A stretch of 64,000 nt of DNA from Vulcanimicrobiota bacterium. Its GTDB lineage: Bacteria > Vulcanimicrobiota > Vulcanimicrobiia > Vulcanimicrobiales > Vulcanimicrobiaceae. Below, one piece after another: positions 43,867 through 52,773 of the stretch (positions are counted from its first letter, which is position 1; each line of letters opens with the position of its first letter). Location: assembly GCA_003161435.1 (NCBI GenBank), contig PMOS01000020.1, forward strand, positions 145,439 to 209,438, in the 5' to 3' direction. A program made the translations under genes and the position numbers. The notes below the pieces were generated by a model. The model was not told the origin of the DNA and did no database searches. It was given only the letters and a program-made list of their open reading frames with translations.

Positions 43867-44583
43867 ATGTCGTTCTCGGATACTCCTCGCATTCTCGTGA
43901 CGGCGGCAGCCGGGAGCGCTGCCGACGAGTATTGCGAAGCGGTGCGGCAAGCCGGTGCCGAGCCGATCGTGGTGAGTGCCGAGGACGTTCATGCGCTGAC
44001 CGGCATCGACGGATTGCTCCTGACCGGCGGTGGTGACGTCGATCCCGCGGCGTACGGGAGCGGCTCTGCGCTCGCGCACCAGGTCGACGCCGCTCGCGAT
44101 GCGTTCGAAATCGCGTTGCTGTCGAAGGCGCGGGAGCAAGGTCTGCCGACGCTGTGCATCTGTCGCGGACTGCAAATCGCGAACGTCGCATTCGGCGGAT
44201 CGTTGATCCCCGATTTGCCGACCGAGCTCGGACCGGAGGCGGCGGTACCGCACGAGGTGATCGGTCCCGACGGCCGTGTCCGACGCGAGCCGATTCCGGA
44301 GCACGTCGTGCAGATCGAAGCCGGCAGTCGCTTGGAGCACATCGTTCGGACGCTGACCCTTACGACCGGCACCCGGCACCATCAGAGCGTCGATCGCTGT
44401 GCGGAGGATTTACGCGTCGTCGGCCGCACCGCCGACGGCGTCGTCGAAGCGCTCGAAGCAACATTCGACTCCTCGTTCTGGCTCGCGGTCCAGTGGCACC
44501 CCGAATCGACGCGCGATTCTGACGACGGCGCCAGCCGGCGAATCTTCACGGCGTTCGTCCTCGCCGCGGGCCGAAGCGGCTAA
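43867..44583 (+). CDS. Class-I glutamine-amidotransferase-like hydrolase (peptidase C26)
   Basis: 238 aa. Nucleophile elbow LCICRGLQIANVAFGG (Cys), LLLTGGGDVDPAAYG near the N-terminus and the His-Glu pair in VQWHPE. Resembles PuuD-type gamma-glutamyl-gamma-aminobutyrate hydrolases, which cleave gamma-glutamyl amides in the cytosol. No polyamine genes are close, so the substrate is open. Four-base convergent overlap with the GGDEF-EAL gene. Confidence 0.9.
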   Translation: MSFSDTPRILVTAAAGSAADEYCEAVRQAGAEPIVVSAEDVHALTGIDGLLLTGGGDVDPAAYGSGSALAHQVDAARDAFEIALLSKAREQGLPTLCICRGLQIANVAFGGSLIPDLPTELGPEAAVPHEVIGPDGRVRREPIPEHVVQIEAGSRLEHIVRTLTLTTGTRHHQSVDRCAEDLRVVGRTADGVVEALEATFDSSFWLAVQWHPESTRDSDDGASRRIFTAFVLAAGRSG

Positions 44584-46643
44584 GCCGTACGACGGACGAT
44601 GCGGAGCTTGGGGCGGTGCTCGGTGCGCAGCAGCGACTCGAGAGCGGCGGACGACTGCGGCCGGCCGAACCGAAATCCCTGACCCTCGTCGCAGCCGAGC
44701 GATCCTACGAACTCCGCTTGCGCGTCGGTTTCGATTCCTTCGGCGACGATGCGCAGACCGAACGCTTTGGCGACGTTGACCATCGAGACGATGATCGCGC
44801 GGTCGGACTCGTCGACACCGATGTCGCGCACGAAGGTTCGATCGATCTTGATCATGGTGATCGGAAGGCTCTTGAGGTGCGCGAGGGAGCTGTAGCCGAT
44901 CCCGAAATCGTCCATGGCGAGTTGCACGCCGAGGTTGCGCAGCTGCTGCAGCGTCGGTAGCGCCATTTCGTCGAGCGCCGCCGTCTCGGTGATCTCCATC
45001 GTCAACAACCGCGGCGGGAAGTCGTGTTCCGACAAGGTCGCCGCGACGCGCGCGCACAGCTCTTCGTCACGTAAGTCGCGCGCCGAGAGGTTGACCGCGA
45101 GGCGGAAATCCGGGACGATCGACCGGAACGCGGCCGCGGCGCGGCACGCTTCGCCGAGCACCCAGCGGTCGATCTCGACCACCTGGAACGAGGCTTCGGC
45201 GATCGGTATGAACGTTGCCGGGGGGATCATACCGCGCTGCGGATGGCGCCACCGGACGAGCGCCTCACAACCGACGAGCTGGCGGCCCGGCAGCGAAACC
45301 AGCGGTTGGAATTCCAAACCGATCTGGCCGCGGTCGATCGCGTGCCGCAGGTCGGATTCGAGCGCGAAACGTTCTGTTGCCTCGGCCAGCATCGACGCCT
45401 CGTAGGTGGCGAGGCGGCCGCCGCCGGCGAGCTTCGCGCGGTGCATGGCGGCATCGGCACGCGCGGTGACCGATTCGGCATCGGCGCCGTGATCGGGGAA
45501 CAGCGCCACGCCGATGCTCGCACCGACGAAAACGTCGCGCTCCGATAGCCGGATCGGCGCCGAGAGCGCCTCGATCAAACGGTCTGAGAGCCGTTGGATA
45601 TCGCCGATCGTCGGGACCCCGGGCGTGAGGATGACGAACTCATCGCCGCCCGCACGAGCGACGAAGTCGATGCCGCGGACGCATCCCCGCAAGCGCTCCG
45701 CAACCTCGCGCAAGACCTCGTCGCCGGCGCGGTGTCCCATCGTGTCGTTGATCGCTTTGAAGCGATCGAGGCCGAGGAACAGGATCGCGAAGCGGCGTCC
45801 GTCGGTTTGCGACGCGGTCACGGCTTCGACGAGCCGCTTCTCGAGCGAGAATCGATTCGGCAGGCCCGTCAGGCGATCGGCATGCGCCGCTTCGGAGAGT
45901 TGTTGCTGGGTGGCCTTGAGCTCGGTGATGTCGATCGAGACGCCGGATGCGCCGACGACGGTTCCGTAGGAGTCGGTCAGCGGCTCGATATGGTGACGCA
46001 GACAACGGTCGCCGTAGCCGCTCTCGACGCGAACGGTGCGGCCCGCGAAGACGTCGTTGACGATCGTTTGACCGACGAGCACCGAGCACGGTTGTCCGAC
46101 GAGCTCGTCGGGCGCGAGCGCCGGCGCGCCGAGTCCGCCGCCGGAAACGCTCGTGAACCGTCCGTCGCGACCGACCGCCCAGAGCACGGCGTCGGCGTTA
46201 TTGGCCACTAGCTGACGGCTGTGGGCATTTTCGTTCAGTTGCGACTCGGCGATCGTCTGCGCGCTGACGTCTTGCAAGGAGATGAGCGTCTCATCGGGAG
46301 CCGGCATGATGCGCACTTGGATCCAGCGCGCCTGATCGGGAAACGCGTGGATGCGCTCGATGGCGACGCCGCTGCGGCGCGCGACGTGAATCTCGGGCAG
46401 CAGCTCCGACGCGAGCGGATCGGCTACCGCGCGAAGCGGAACACCGACCAGGGTGTCGGCGGTCCGTTGCAACAGCCGTTCAGCCTCTTCGTTGACGTGC
46501 GTCAGGCGCAGGTCCGAGTCGACGATGTAGACGCCGTCCTGGACGGCCTCGAGCAGGTCGCCGTGCCGGCGCGTTGGTGCGCGGAGCCGGTTGAATATCG
46601 GCGAGGCCGCTGCGGCCAGAACGACGACCAGGGAACCAGCCAT
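44580..46643 (-). CDS. PAS-PAS-GGDEF-EAL cyclic-di-GMP signalling protein
   Basis: 687 aa. N-terminal hydrophobic helix (AGSLVVVLAAAASPIF), two PAS regions (about 35-260), GGDEF (about 265-425; RAGGDEF with RGID as the I-site five residues before) and EAL (EALVRW, MEITET, DDFGIGYSSL, AEGIET). Both catalytic halves are complete. Probably membrane-bound. A structured 270-base leader precedes it. Confidence 0.93.
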   Translation of the reverse strand: MAGSLVVVLAAAASPIFNRLRAPTRRHGDLLEAVQDGVYIVDSDLRLTHVNEEAERLLQRTADTLVGVPLRAVADPLASELLPEIHVARRSGVAIERIHAFPDQARWIQVRIMPAPDETLISLQDVSAQTIAESQLNENAHSRQLVANNADAVLWAVGRDGRFTSVSGGGLGAPALAPDELVGQPCSVLVGQTIVNDVFAGRTVRVESGYGDRCLRHHIEPLTDSYGTVVGASGVSIDITELKATQQQLSEAAHADRLTGLPNRFSLEKRLVEAVTASQTDGRRFAILFLGLDRFKAINDTMGHRAGDEVLREVAERLRGCVRGIDFVARAGGDEFVILTPGVPTIGDIQRLSDRLIEALSAPIRLSERDVFVGASIGVALFPDHGADAESVTARADAAMHRAKLAGGGRLATYEASMLAEATERFALESDLRHAIDRGQIGLEFQPLVSLPGRQLVGCEALVRWRHPQRGMIPPATFIPIAEASFQVVEIDRWVLGEACRAAAAFRSIVPDFRLAVNLSARDLRDEELCARVAATLSEHDFPPRLLTMEITETAALDEMALPTLQQLRNLGVQLAMDDFGIGYSSLAHLKSLPITMIKIDRTFVRDIGVDESDRAIIVSMVNVAKAFGLRIVAEGIETDAQAEFVGSLGCDEGQGFRFGRPQSSAALESLLRTEHRPKLRIVRRTA

Positions 46644-46916
46644 GGCGAGCGTGAGCTCAGCGTTAGGCAGCGTGGGGACACCTGATCGCGCGACACCCGC
46701 CTTGGCCGGGTTCGCTCCGTCTGCGAATGTGTAGGGCTGGTTTCATCCGTGAAACGATCGTCCTTCGACTCCATGAAGGGGGTGCACGCGAACGTCCCGT
46801 GTCGTGCACCGTCGCAAGCGGCGGCATGGTCCCTGTTCCCAATGGGGCTAATGCCCTAACGCCCTCGGGAAAGCAAGCGTAAAATCTCGGTCAACCCCGC
46901 CCAGCATGAGCTATCG
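46644..46916 (-). promoter_or_regulatory. Structured non-coding leader before the GGDEF-EAL gene
   Basis: No convincing gene in these 273 bases. On the minus strand: GTTTCA-CGGA-TGAAAC, an 8-bp stem CGTGCACC/GGTGCACG-type around a 14-base loop, and GGGC-ATTA-GCCC. I looked for a GEMM (c-di-GMP) riboswitch and did not find its core; the RNA may still be regulatory. Confidence 0.3.
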
Positions 46917-47804
46917 CTACAACCCCGTCGCTCGCTGGATCGCGAGCGACGAGAGCGCGACCGCGACCCAGAGCACGAACCCCAGCGCCAACGGCCGCGG
47001 CCCGGCGCGCAGGACTCGGGGCAGCTGGGTCTGGGCCCCAATCCCCGCCAGCGCGACGCTGATCAGGAAGATCGCGGTCCGCGTGATCCCGTCGTGCCAG
47101 GTCGGCGGTACGACGCCCGTGCTGTTCACCAGCGCGGCGGCCAGGAACCACAGCACGAACCAAGGCACGATCCGCCGCCACGGCACGCGTGAGCCCGCGG
47201 CTCGCGCTGCGTGGGCGCGCCGAATCGCGATGACCGCGACGATCGGCAGGATGAGGCTGGCCCGGGTCAGCTTCACGATCGTGGCGTGGTCGCCGGCGTC
47301 CCGCCCATAGATGTAGCCGGCGGCAACGACCGACGACGTGTCGTTGATCGCCGTGCCGGCCCACAGCCCGAACGCTTCCTGGCTCAGGCCGAGTAGGTGG
47401 CCGATCGGGGGGAACACCAGCACCGCGACGATGTTGTAGAAGAAGACCGTAGCGATGGCCAGCGCGATCTCGGCCTCGTCGGGCTCGAGGACCGATGAGA
47501 CGGCGGCGATCGCCGAGGCCCCGCAGATCGCGGTCCCGACACCGATCAGCGTGCGCAGGGGGCTCTGCACCCCGAGCATCCGGCCGACCACCGGCGCGGC
47601 GATCAGCGCAACCGCGATCGTGCCGAGCGTGACCGGCAGCGTAGACAATCCCGTCCGCACCACGACGGCCAGCGAGAGGCCGAAGCCCGAGACGACGATC
47701 GCCGCCTGCAGGACGGTCCGGCTCGAGAACGCGATACCGGCGGCACACGGCTCGGGCAGCGCGGTGACGGCGCGGATCCCGACGCCCAGCAATAGCGCGA
47801 ACAC
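46917..47804 (-). CDS. YeiH/UPF0324 family permease (putative sulfate exporter family)
   Basis: 295 aa from GTG at 47804, about nine membrane segments. Family motifs: GFGLSLAVVVRTG, GVGTAICGASAIAAVSSVL, GLWAGTAINDTSSVVAAGYI. The open frame continues upstream as PGLLVTVAIAAVAEGCAQLVPLVGAP, matching the normal first helix of the family, back to a TAG inside the carbonic-anhydrase gene, but with no ATG, GTG or TTG. A CTG at 47885 is the likely true start (about 27 more residues). Transport role is only family-based. Confidence 0.85.
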   Translation of the reverse strand: MFALLLGVGIRAVTALPEPCAAGIAFSSRTVLQAAIVVSGFGLSLAVVVRTGLSTLPVTLGTIAVALIAAPVVGRMLGVQSPLRTLIGVGTAICGASAIAAVSSVLEPDEAEIALAIATVFFYNIVAVLVFPPIGHLLGLSQEAFGLWAGTAINDTSSVVAAGYIYGRDAGDHATIVKLTRASLILPIVAVIAIRRAHAARAAGSRVPWRRIVPWFVLWFLAAALVNSTGVVPPTWHDGITRTAIFLISVALAGIGAQTQLPRVLRAGPRPLALGFVLWVAVALSSLAIQRATGL

Positions 47805-47889
47805 GGGCGCGCCGACGAGCGGGACGAGTTGCGCGCAGCCCTCCGCGACCGCCGCGATCGCGACGGTGACGAGAAGCCCCGGCAGTAGC

Positions 47890-48447
47890 TTAGGGAGCGA
47901 CGCGCGTCTCCGCTATCTCGTGCATCTCGGGATCGCCGATCCCCTGACGCAAGTAGGAGCGCGATAAGGCGACGTACTCGGGTCCGGGGTGCTCGACCCA
48001 GCCCAGCGAGGCACCCTCGAGCTGCTTCTTGACCACCGCGGGTGAACCCGCGACGACGACGCGCGGCGGGATCTGCGCGTTGGCGACGACTACGGAGCCG
48101 GCCGCGACCAAGCTCTGCTCGCCGACGTGCGCGCCGTTGAGGACGACCGCGTTCGAACCGACCAGCGCCCCGCGTGCGATGCGGCAGTCTTCGAGGATCG
48201 CGCAGTGCCCCACCGTCACATCGTCTTCGAGCACGGTTTCGCAGTTCTCGCTCACGTGCAGCACCGAGTTGTCCTGGACGTTCGACCGCGCGCCGATGCG
48301 AATCGGGCCGTTGTCGCCGCGGATCACCGTGCCGAACCAGATCGACGCTTCCTCGCCGACCTCGACGTCACCGATCAGGACGGCCGTCGGTGCGACGAAC
48401 GCGCTCGCCGCGACCTTGGGGCGCTTGCCGCGATACTCGATGATCAT
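47890..48447 (-). CDS. Gamma-carbonic-anhydrase-like protein (left-handed beta-helix)
   Basis: 185 aa. Hexapeptide repeats of the trimeric LbetaH fold: VLIGDVEVGEEASIWFGTVIRGD, ARSNVQDNSVLHV, VTVGHCAIL. Two zinc ligands are kept (SVLH, VGH), but the third His of the family motif (ILHGC) is Glu (ILEDC), so carbonic anhydrase activity is doubtful. It may be a scaffold, a transferase relative or bind another metal. Its 3' end overlaps the extended YeiH frame. Confidence 0.88.
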   Translation of the reverse strand: MIIEYRGKRPKVAASAFVAPTAVLIGDVEVGEEASIWFGTVIRGDNGPIRIGARSNVQDNSVLHVSENCETVLEDDVTVGHCAILEDCRIARGALVGSNAVVLNGAHVGEQSLVAAGSVVVANAQIPPRVVVAGSPAVVKKQLEGASLGWVEHPGPEYVALSRSYLRQGIGDPEMHEIAETRVAP

Positions 48448-48494
48448 CCCGGACCTCCGCAGAAAGGCGTAGACATGGACACGAGAGGCCTACC

Positions 48495-48761
48495 TTGAGC
48501 GAACACCGTCACAATACCCCGCTGCGCGGAACGAAGGTGGTCCCCCGCCCGAAACCCGACGATCCGGACTACACCGAGGTCAACTATCGCTACGCCGGGC
48601 AGGCGGGCCACATTCACGAGGTCGTCGAGATCGGCGGCCGCGAGCTGGCGAAGGTCGGCTTTGACGACCGCAAGATCGTCTACTACTACCTCGACGACCT
48701 CGACCGCGAAGAGGTCGCGCCCAAGCGCACTTTCCACGATCTCGATCAGGAGGCGACCTAG
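48495..48761 (+). CDS. Conserved-looking small acidic protein, function unknown
   Basis: 88 aa, TTG start with GAGAGG seven bases before. No signal or membrane segment. Rich in charged and aromatic residues (DPDYTEVNYRYAGQAGHIHEVV, KIVYYYLDDLDREEV). The next gene starts on the last base of its stop (TAGTG), so both are coexpressed. No family recognised. Confidence 0.65.
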   Translation: MSEHRHNTPLRGTKVVPRPKPDDPDYTEVNYRYAGQAGHIHEVVEIGGRELAKVGFDDRKIVYYYLDDLDREEVAPKRTFHDLDQEAT

Positions 48762-49672
48762 TGCTCGTTCCGTCGGCGCCGCCCCAGGCGGTCCCCGTCT
48801 TTTCCGGTTTCGACTACGTGACCGTCGACGCGCAGCGGCGGCGCGTCTATGCCGCGCACACCGGGTCGCGTGCCCTGTTGATCGCTGACGCCGACTCGGG
48901 CAAGGTACTCGGGCAGGTGCGCGTTGGCCCGATGCACGGCGTGGCCGTCGATCCGGCCAGCGGCCACGTTTACACCGGCGACGGCGAAAACGACACCGTG
49001 AGCGAGGTCGATCCGGTGGCGATGAAGGTGCTGCGCACGGCCGCCGTCGGCGGCACGGTGGACGCGATTGCTTTCGATCCCGGCAACGGGCACATCTACG
49101 CCGACGAGGACGACGGCACGCATGTCTACGTCGTCGACGCGGCGTCGTTCAAGCTGCTCAAGACGATCACCGTACCCGGTCACAAGCCTGAATATCTCGC
49201 GGTGAATCCCAAAACGCACGAGGTTTACCAGAACATCGACGACCTGTCCGAGATCGCCGTGATCGACGGCGCCGCGCTGACCGTGACGCGCACGATCGCG
49301 ACGCCGGAGATCAAGCACAACCATCCTTTGGTATATGATGCCGCGCTCGATCAGATCGTGATCGCGGGCGGAGGCGTGATGAGCGCCTACGCGGCCGCCG
49401 GGACGAAGCTCGGGCAGCTCGCCGTCGGCGGCTTCGACCAGTGCGATCTCGATGCGAAACAACACGTCATCGCCTGCGCGGGCGGCGGCGGAATCACGCG
49501 CTTCCAACTCAGCGCCGGTGCGGCACCCAGACAGCTCGACGTGACCCCGGTCGACGCCGGAATCCACACGAACGCAATCGACCCGGCGACGCACGCAGTC
49601 TTCGGCGTTTGGGGAAAACGCGACGGCAGCGGCGACTTCATCCAACGCTTCACCCCTTCGCCGTCAGGCTGA
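48761..49672 (+). CDS. YVTN-type beta-propeller protein
   Basis: 303 aa. Repeating blades with the pattern GHVYTGDGENDTVSEVD, GHIYADEDDGTHVYVVDAAS, HEVYQNIDDLSEIAVID; each is about 42 residues as in YVTN/lactonase-like propellers. No signal peptide, so cytoplasmic, unlike many relatives. GTG start coupled to the upstream small gene. No catalytic residues evident. Confidence 0.85.
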   Translation: MLVPSAPPQAVPVFSGFDYVTVDAQRRRVYAAHTGSRALLIADADSGKVLGQVRVGPMHGVAVDPASGHVYTGDGENDTVSEVDPVAMKVLRTAAVGGTVDAIAFDPGNGHIYADEDDGTHVYVVDAASFKLLKTITVPGHKPEYLAVNPKTHEVYQNIDDLSEIAVIDGAALTVTRTIATPEIKHNHPLVYDAALDQIVIAGGGVMSAYAAAGTKLGQLAVGGFDQCDLDAKQHVIACAGGGGITRFQLSAGAAPRQLDVTPVDAGIHTNAIDPATHAVFGVWGKRDGSGDFIQRFTPSPSG

Positions 49673-49691
49673 GCCGGGCGGCGCAGGCGAC

Positions 49692-50672
49692 TCAGCGAGA
49701 CGAGAGTGAGTCGTTGAGAAGGCGCACGCAGGCGTAGACCGCGTCGATGTGCGGCGTCGGCGTCTCGGTAAGCTTGCCGAGCTCGACGACGGCGCCGACG
49801 AGCGCGTCGATCTCGAGCGGCCGGCCGGCCTCGACGTCCTGCAACATCGACGTCTTGTGCTCGCCCACCGCTTCGGCGCCCGCGATTCGCTTCTCGATCG
49901 TGTGGCGAAACTGGATCCCCAACTTCTCCCCGATCTGCTGTGCCTCCGACATCATGGCGGCGGCCAGCTCGCGGCTCTGCGGATTCCGGCAGATGCCGGC
50001 CAGGGTCGCGTGCGTGAGCGCGCTGATCGGGTTGAAGGAGAGGTTCCCCCACAGCTTGAGCCAGATCTCCGCGCGGATGTCCTCGAGCACGAACGACTTG
50101 AAACCGGCGCGGATCAACATTTGCGCGAGTGCTTCGATCCGCTCGCTCTTCGAACCGTCGAGCTCACCCACGGAGAAGCGATTGCCTTCGACGACGTGCA
50201 CGACACCCGGCGCGATGACCTCGCCGGCCGGATAGACGATGCAGCCGACGATCCGTTCGCGTTCGATGTGCTTGTCGATGAAACCGTCGGGGTCGACCGC
50301 GGCGATCGTGCGGCCTTCGTACGGACCGCCGTTCCCGTAGAAGTACCACCATGGCACGCCGTTCTGAACGGTCATCACCATTGTCTTGGGTCCGAAGAGG
50401 GCGCGCAGATCCGGCAGCAGGAGGGGGATCTGGTGCGCCTTGACGGCGATAATGACCAGATCTTGCTCGCCGGCTTCAGCAAAGCTGTCGGTGACGGTGA
50501 CGTTCTTGGCGACGATCGCCTCGGCGTCGCTCTCGACGCGCAATCCGTTGTTGCGGATCGCGTCCGCATGCTCGCGGTTCTTCTCGATGAACGTGACGCT
50601 TTCGCCGGCGAGCGCCAAGCGCGCGCCGAGCATCCCGCCGATCGCGCCGGCGCCGACGATACAGATGTTCAC
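49692..50672 (-). CDS. 2-dehydropantoate 2-reductase family protein
   Basis: 326 aa, GTG start. Rossmann motif CIVGAGAIGGMLGARLALAG, NGVPWWYF, catalytic Lys in EIWLKLWGNLSFNPISALT, and a C-terminal helical domain with DVEAGRPLEIDALVGAV. Ketopantoate reductase uses NADPH to make pantoate, but in an operon with FAH and an alcohol dehydrogenase it may reduce another 2-oxoacid. Last of the three-gene operon. Confidence 0.9.
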   Translation of the reverse strand: MNICIVGAGAIGGMLGARLALAGESVTFIEKNREHADAIRNNGLRVESDAEAIVAKNVTVTDSFAEAGEQDLVIIAVKAHQIPLLLPDLRALFGPKTMVMTVQNGVPWWYFYGNGGPYEGRTIAAVDPDGFIDKHIERERIVGCIVYPAGEVIAPGVVHVVEGNRFSVGELDGSKSERIEALAQMLIRAGFKSFVLEDIRAEIWLKLWGNLSFNPISALTHATLAGICRNPQSRELAAAMMSEAQQIGEKLGIQFRHTIEKRIAGAEAVGEHKTSMLQDVEAGRPLEIDALVGAVVELGKLTETPTPHIDAVYACVRLLNDSLSSR

Positions 50673-50681
50673 GGTTCCGTC

Positions 50682-51467
50682 CTACTCGAAGCGGTTGCGC
50701 AGTGTGCCGATGCCGTCGATCGCGATCTCGATCGTGCTGCCGGGCTTCATCTTACCCGCGCCGATCGATGTTCCGCACGCGATCACGTCGCCGGGCAGCA
50801 GCGTCATGTCGCGCGAGATCGCGGCGACGAGTCGCGCCGGTTTCATCAGCATGTCGCTGGCCGGATAGTTCTGGCGCTCCTCGCCGTCGAGGATTCCGCG
50901 GATGGTGAGCGTGTCGGGGTCCAGCCCGGTCGCGATGACCGGGCCGAATACGCCAAACGTATCGAAGCTCTTGGCGCGCGTCCACTGCGCGAACGACGCG
51001 TCGGCATTGAGGACGTCGAAAGCGGTGACGTCGTTGACGCACGTGTACCCGAAGATGTAGTCGCTCGCTTCGGCTTCGTCGATGCCGGTGCAGCGCTTCC
51101 CGATGACGATCCCGAGCTCGGCCTCGAACAGGACGCGCCCGTCGTAGAACGGCGGCTTGCGGATCGTCTCGCCGCCGGCGATGAACGCGTTGCTTCCTTT
51201 GATGAAGTACAGCGGCTCGGGGGGAACGCTCAGGTTGAGCTTCGCGCCCAAAGCGGCGAAGTTGTTCCAGAGCCCGATCATCTTGGTGGGCTGCGTCGGC
51301 GGCAGCAAGGTGACGTCGGCCAGCGCGATCACGTCGCCGGTGGGTGTCGGCCGGCCGAACATGTCACCGTCGAAACGGTCGATCGTGTCGCCGTCGAGGG
51401 TCCCGAACGCGGTTTCGCCGCCGTGCTCGTAGCGCAACCACCGCTGCGTCGCGACCTGCAAGTTCAT
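50682..51467 (-). CDS. Fumarylacetoacetate-hydrolase family protein
   Basis: 261 aa from ATG at 51467 (GGAAGGAA upstream); the ORF-track start at 51662 is inside the ADH gene. FAH domain: YFIKGSNAFIAGGETI, metal-ligand motif LFEAELGIVIGK, GYTCVNDVTAFD, and the closing PGSTIEIAIDGIGTLRN. Such enzymes cleave or isomerise 2-oxo/enol dicarboxylates in aromatic catabolism. Middle gene of ADH-FAH-KPR. Confidence 0.9.
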   Translation of the reverse strand: MNLQVATQRWLRYEHGGETAFGTLDGDTIDRFDGDMFGRPTPTGDVIALADVTLLPPTQPTKMIGLWNNFAALGAKLNLSVPPEPLYFIKGSNAFIAGGETIRKPPFYDGRVLFEAELGIVIGKRCTGIDEAEASDYIFGYTCVNDVTAFDVLNADASFAQWTRAKSFDTFGVFGPVIATGLDPDTLTIRGILDGEERQNYPASDMLMKPARLVAAISRDMTLLPGDVIACGTSIGAGKMKPGSTIEIAIDGIGTLRNRFE

Positions 51468-51538
51468 GTCGTTCCTTCCAATGATGTCGTGCAGCACAGC
51501 CTTCGCACCGCGATGGACCGCTCTCCTGTGCGCCGGGC

Positions 51539-52663
51539 TCAGATCCGGCAGATGGTGCGGACGGCCTCGCCGCTCGCGAGCCGGTCGAATGCCGGGTTCA
51601 GCTCGTCGAGCGAGACCGAGCCGCTGACGAGCCGTTCGACCGGTAGGCGCCCCGCGCGCCATAGCCCGATGTAGCGCGGAATGTCGCGTCGCGCGACCGA
51701 CGAGCCCATGAACGAGCCTCGAACGGTCTTCTCGCCGACGACGAGCGGGCCGTACGGCAGGTCAACCGTCGCGCCCGTGCGCGACAAGCCGACCGCAACC
51801 GCTGTTCCGCCGGGCGCCGTTGCGGCGATCGCCGAGGTGAAGGCCGCCGCGCTGCCGGCGGCTTCGATCGCGTACTCGACGCCTGGCCCGCCGGCGGCCT
51901 CGGCGATCTGCGCGACGACGTCACCGGCCGGATCGAGGGCTGCGCTCGCACCGAGCTCGAGCGCGAGAGCCCGCTTCGAGGCGATCGGATCGACGACGAT
52001 CGTCTCCGTCGCGCCGGCGGCCAGCGCGCCGAGCAGCGCCATTAGCCCGACGCCGCCCGCGCCGAAGATCGCGACGCTCGATCCCGGCGTCACGCGCGCG
52101 GCGTTGAACACGGCGCCGAGCCCCGTCAGTGCGGCGCAGCCGAAGAACGACGCGATCTCGAGCGGCGTATCGGGCGGTAGCCGTACGACGGACTCTTGCG
52201 CGCACACCACGCGTTCGCAGAACGCGCTCACGCCGAGATGGTGATACGCCGGAGCGCCTTCGAGCCGAAAGCGCGTTCCGCCGTGCAGCAGCTCGCCGGC
52301 GGCGTTGGCAGCGAGTCCCTGGACGCAGCGCGCGGAGTGTCCGGTCAGACACGGCGTGCAATGCCCGCACGCGGGAACGAACGCGAACACGACGCGGTCG
52401 CCTTCACGCAGCTCGCGAACGCCGGGCCCAACCGCTTCTACGATCCCCGCCGCTTCGTGGCCGAGGACCAGCGGAAACGGCTTGCGCAGCGTGCCGTCGA
52501 TATGCGAGAGGTCGGAATGGCAGAGCCCCGCCGTCGTGACACGCACGAGCACCTCGCCGAACTGCGGCGGCAGCAGCTCGAGCTCCACGACTTCCAGCGG
52601 CCGGCTTCGCGCGTACGGCCCATCAACCGGCGCATCGCGCAACACTGCGCCTCGTGTCTTCAT
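51539..52663 (-). CDS. Zinc-dependent alcohol dehydrogenase (class III-like)
   Basis: 374 aa from ATG at 52663 (GGAG upstream). Catalytic zinc: GLCHSDL and GHEAAG; structural zinc loop CGHCTPCLTGHSARC; NAD fold GAGGVGLMALLGALAAGA. Oxidises an alcohol (or reduces an aldehyde) in the cytosol. First gene of the operon with FAH and the ketopantoate-type reductase, together resembling a small catabolic set. Confidence 0.93.
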   Translation of the reverse strand: MKTRGAVLRDAPVDGPYARSRPLEVVELELLPPQFGEVLVRVTTAGLCHSDLSHIDGTLRKPFPLVLGHEAAGIVEAVGPGVRELREGDRVVFAFVPACGHCTPCLTGHSARCVQGLAANAAGELLHGGTRFRLEGAPAYHHLGVSAFCERVVCAQESVVRLPPDTPLEIASFFGCAALTGLGAVFNAARVTPGSSVAIFGAGGVGLMALLGALAAGATETIVVDPIASKRALALELGASAALDPAGDVVAQIAEAAGGPGVEYAIEAAGSAAAFTSAIAATAPGGTAVAVGLSRTGATVDLPYGPLVVGEKTVRGSFMGSSVARRDIPRYIGLWRAGRLPVERLVSGSVSLDELNPAFDRLASGEAVRTICRI

Positions 52664-52773
52664 CGCCGGCTCCGCCCATCTCGCCGCACCGCGCTCAAAT
52701 ACCACGGCCACGACGGTCGCTCCCCGTTGCGACGACGCTGGGGTCGAGTTGCCGCGACGGAGAACGGGGCGGG

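Noticed and set aside
46644-46916. Cyclic-di-GMP (GEMM) riboswitch before the GGDEF-EAL gene
   Set aside because: The conserved core and tetraloop-receptor sequences are not recognisable; kept only as an unassigned structured leader.
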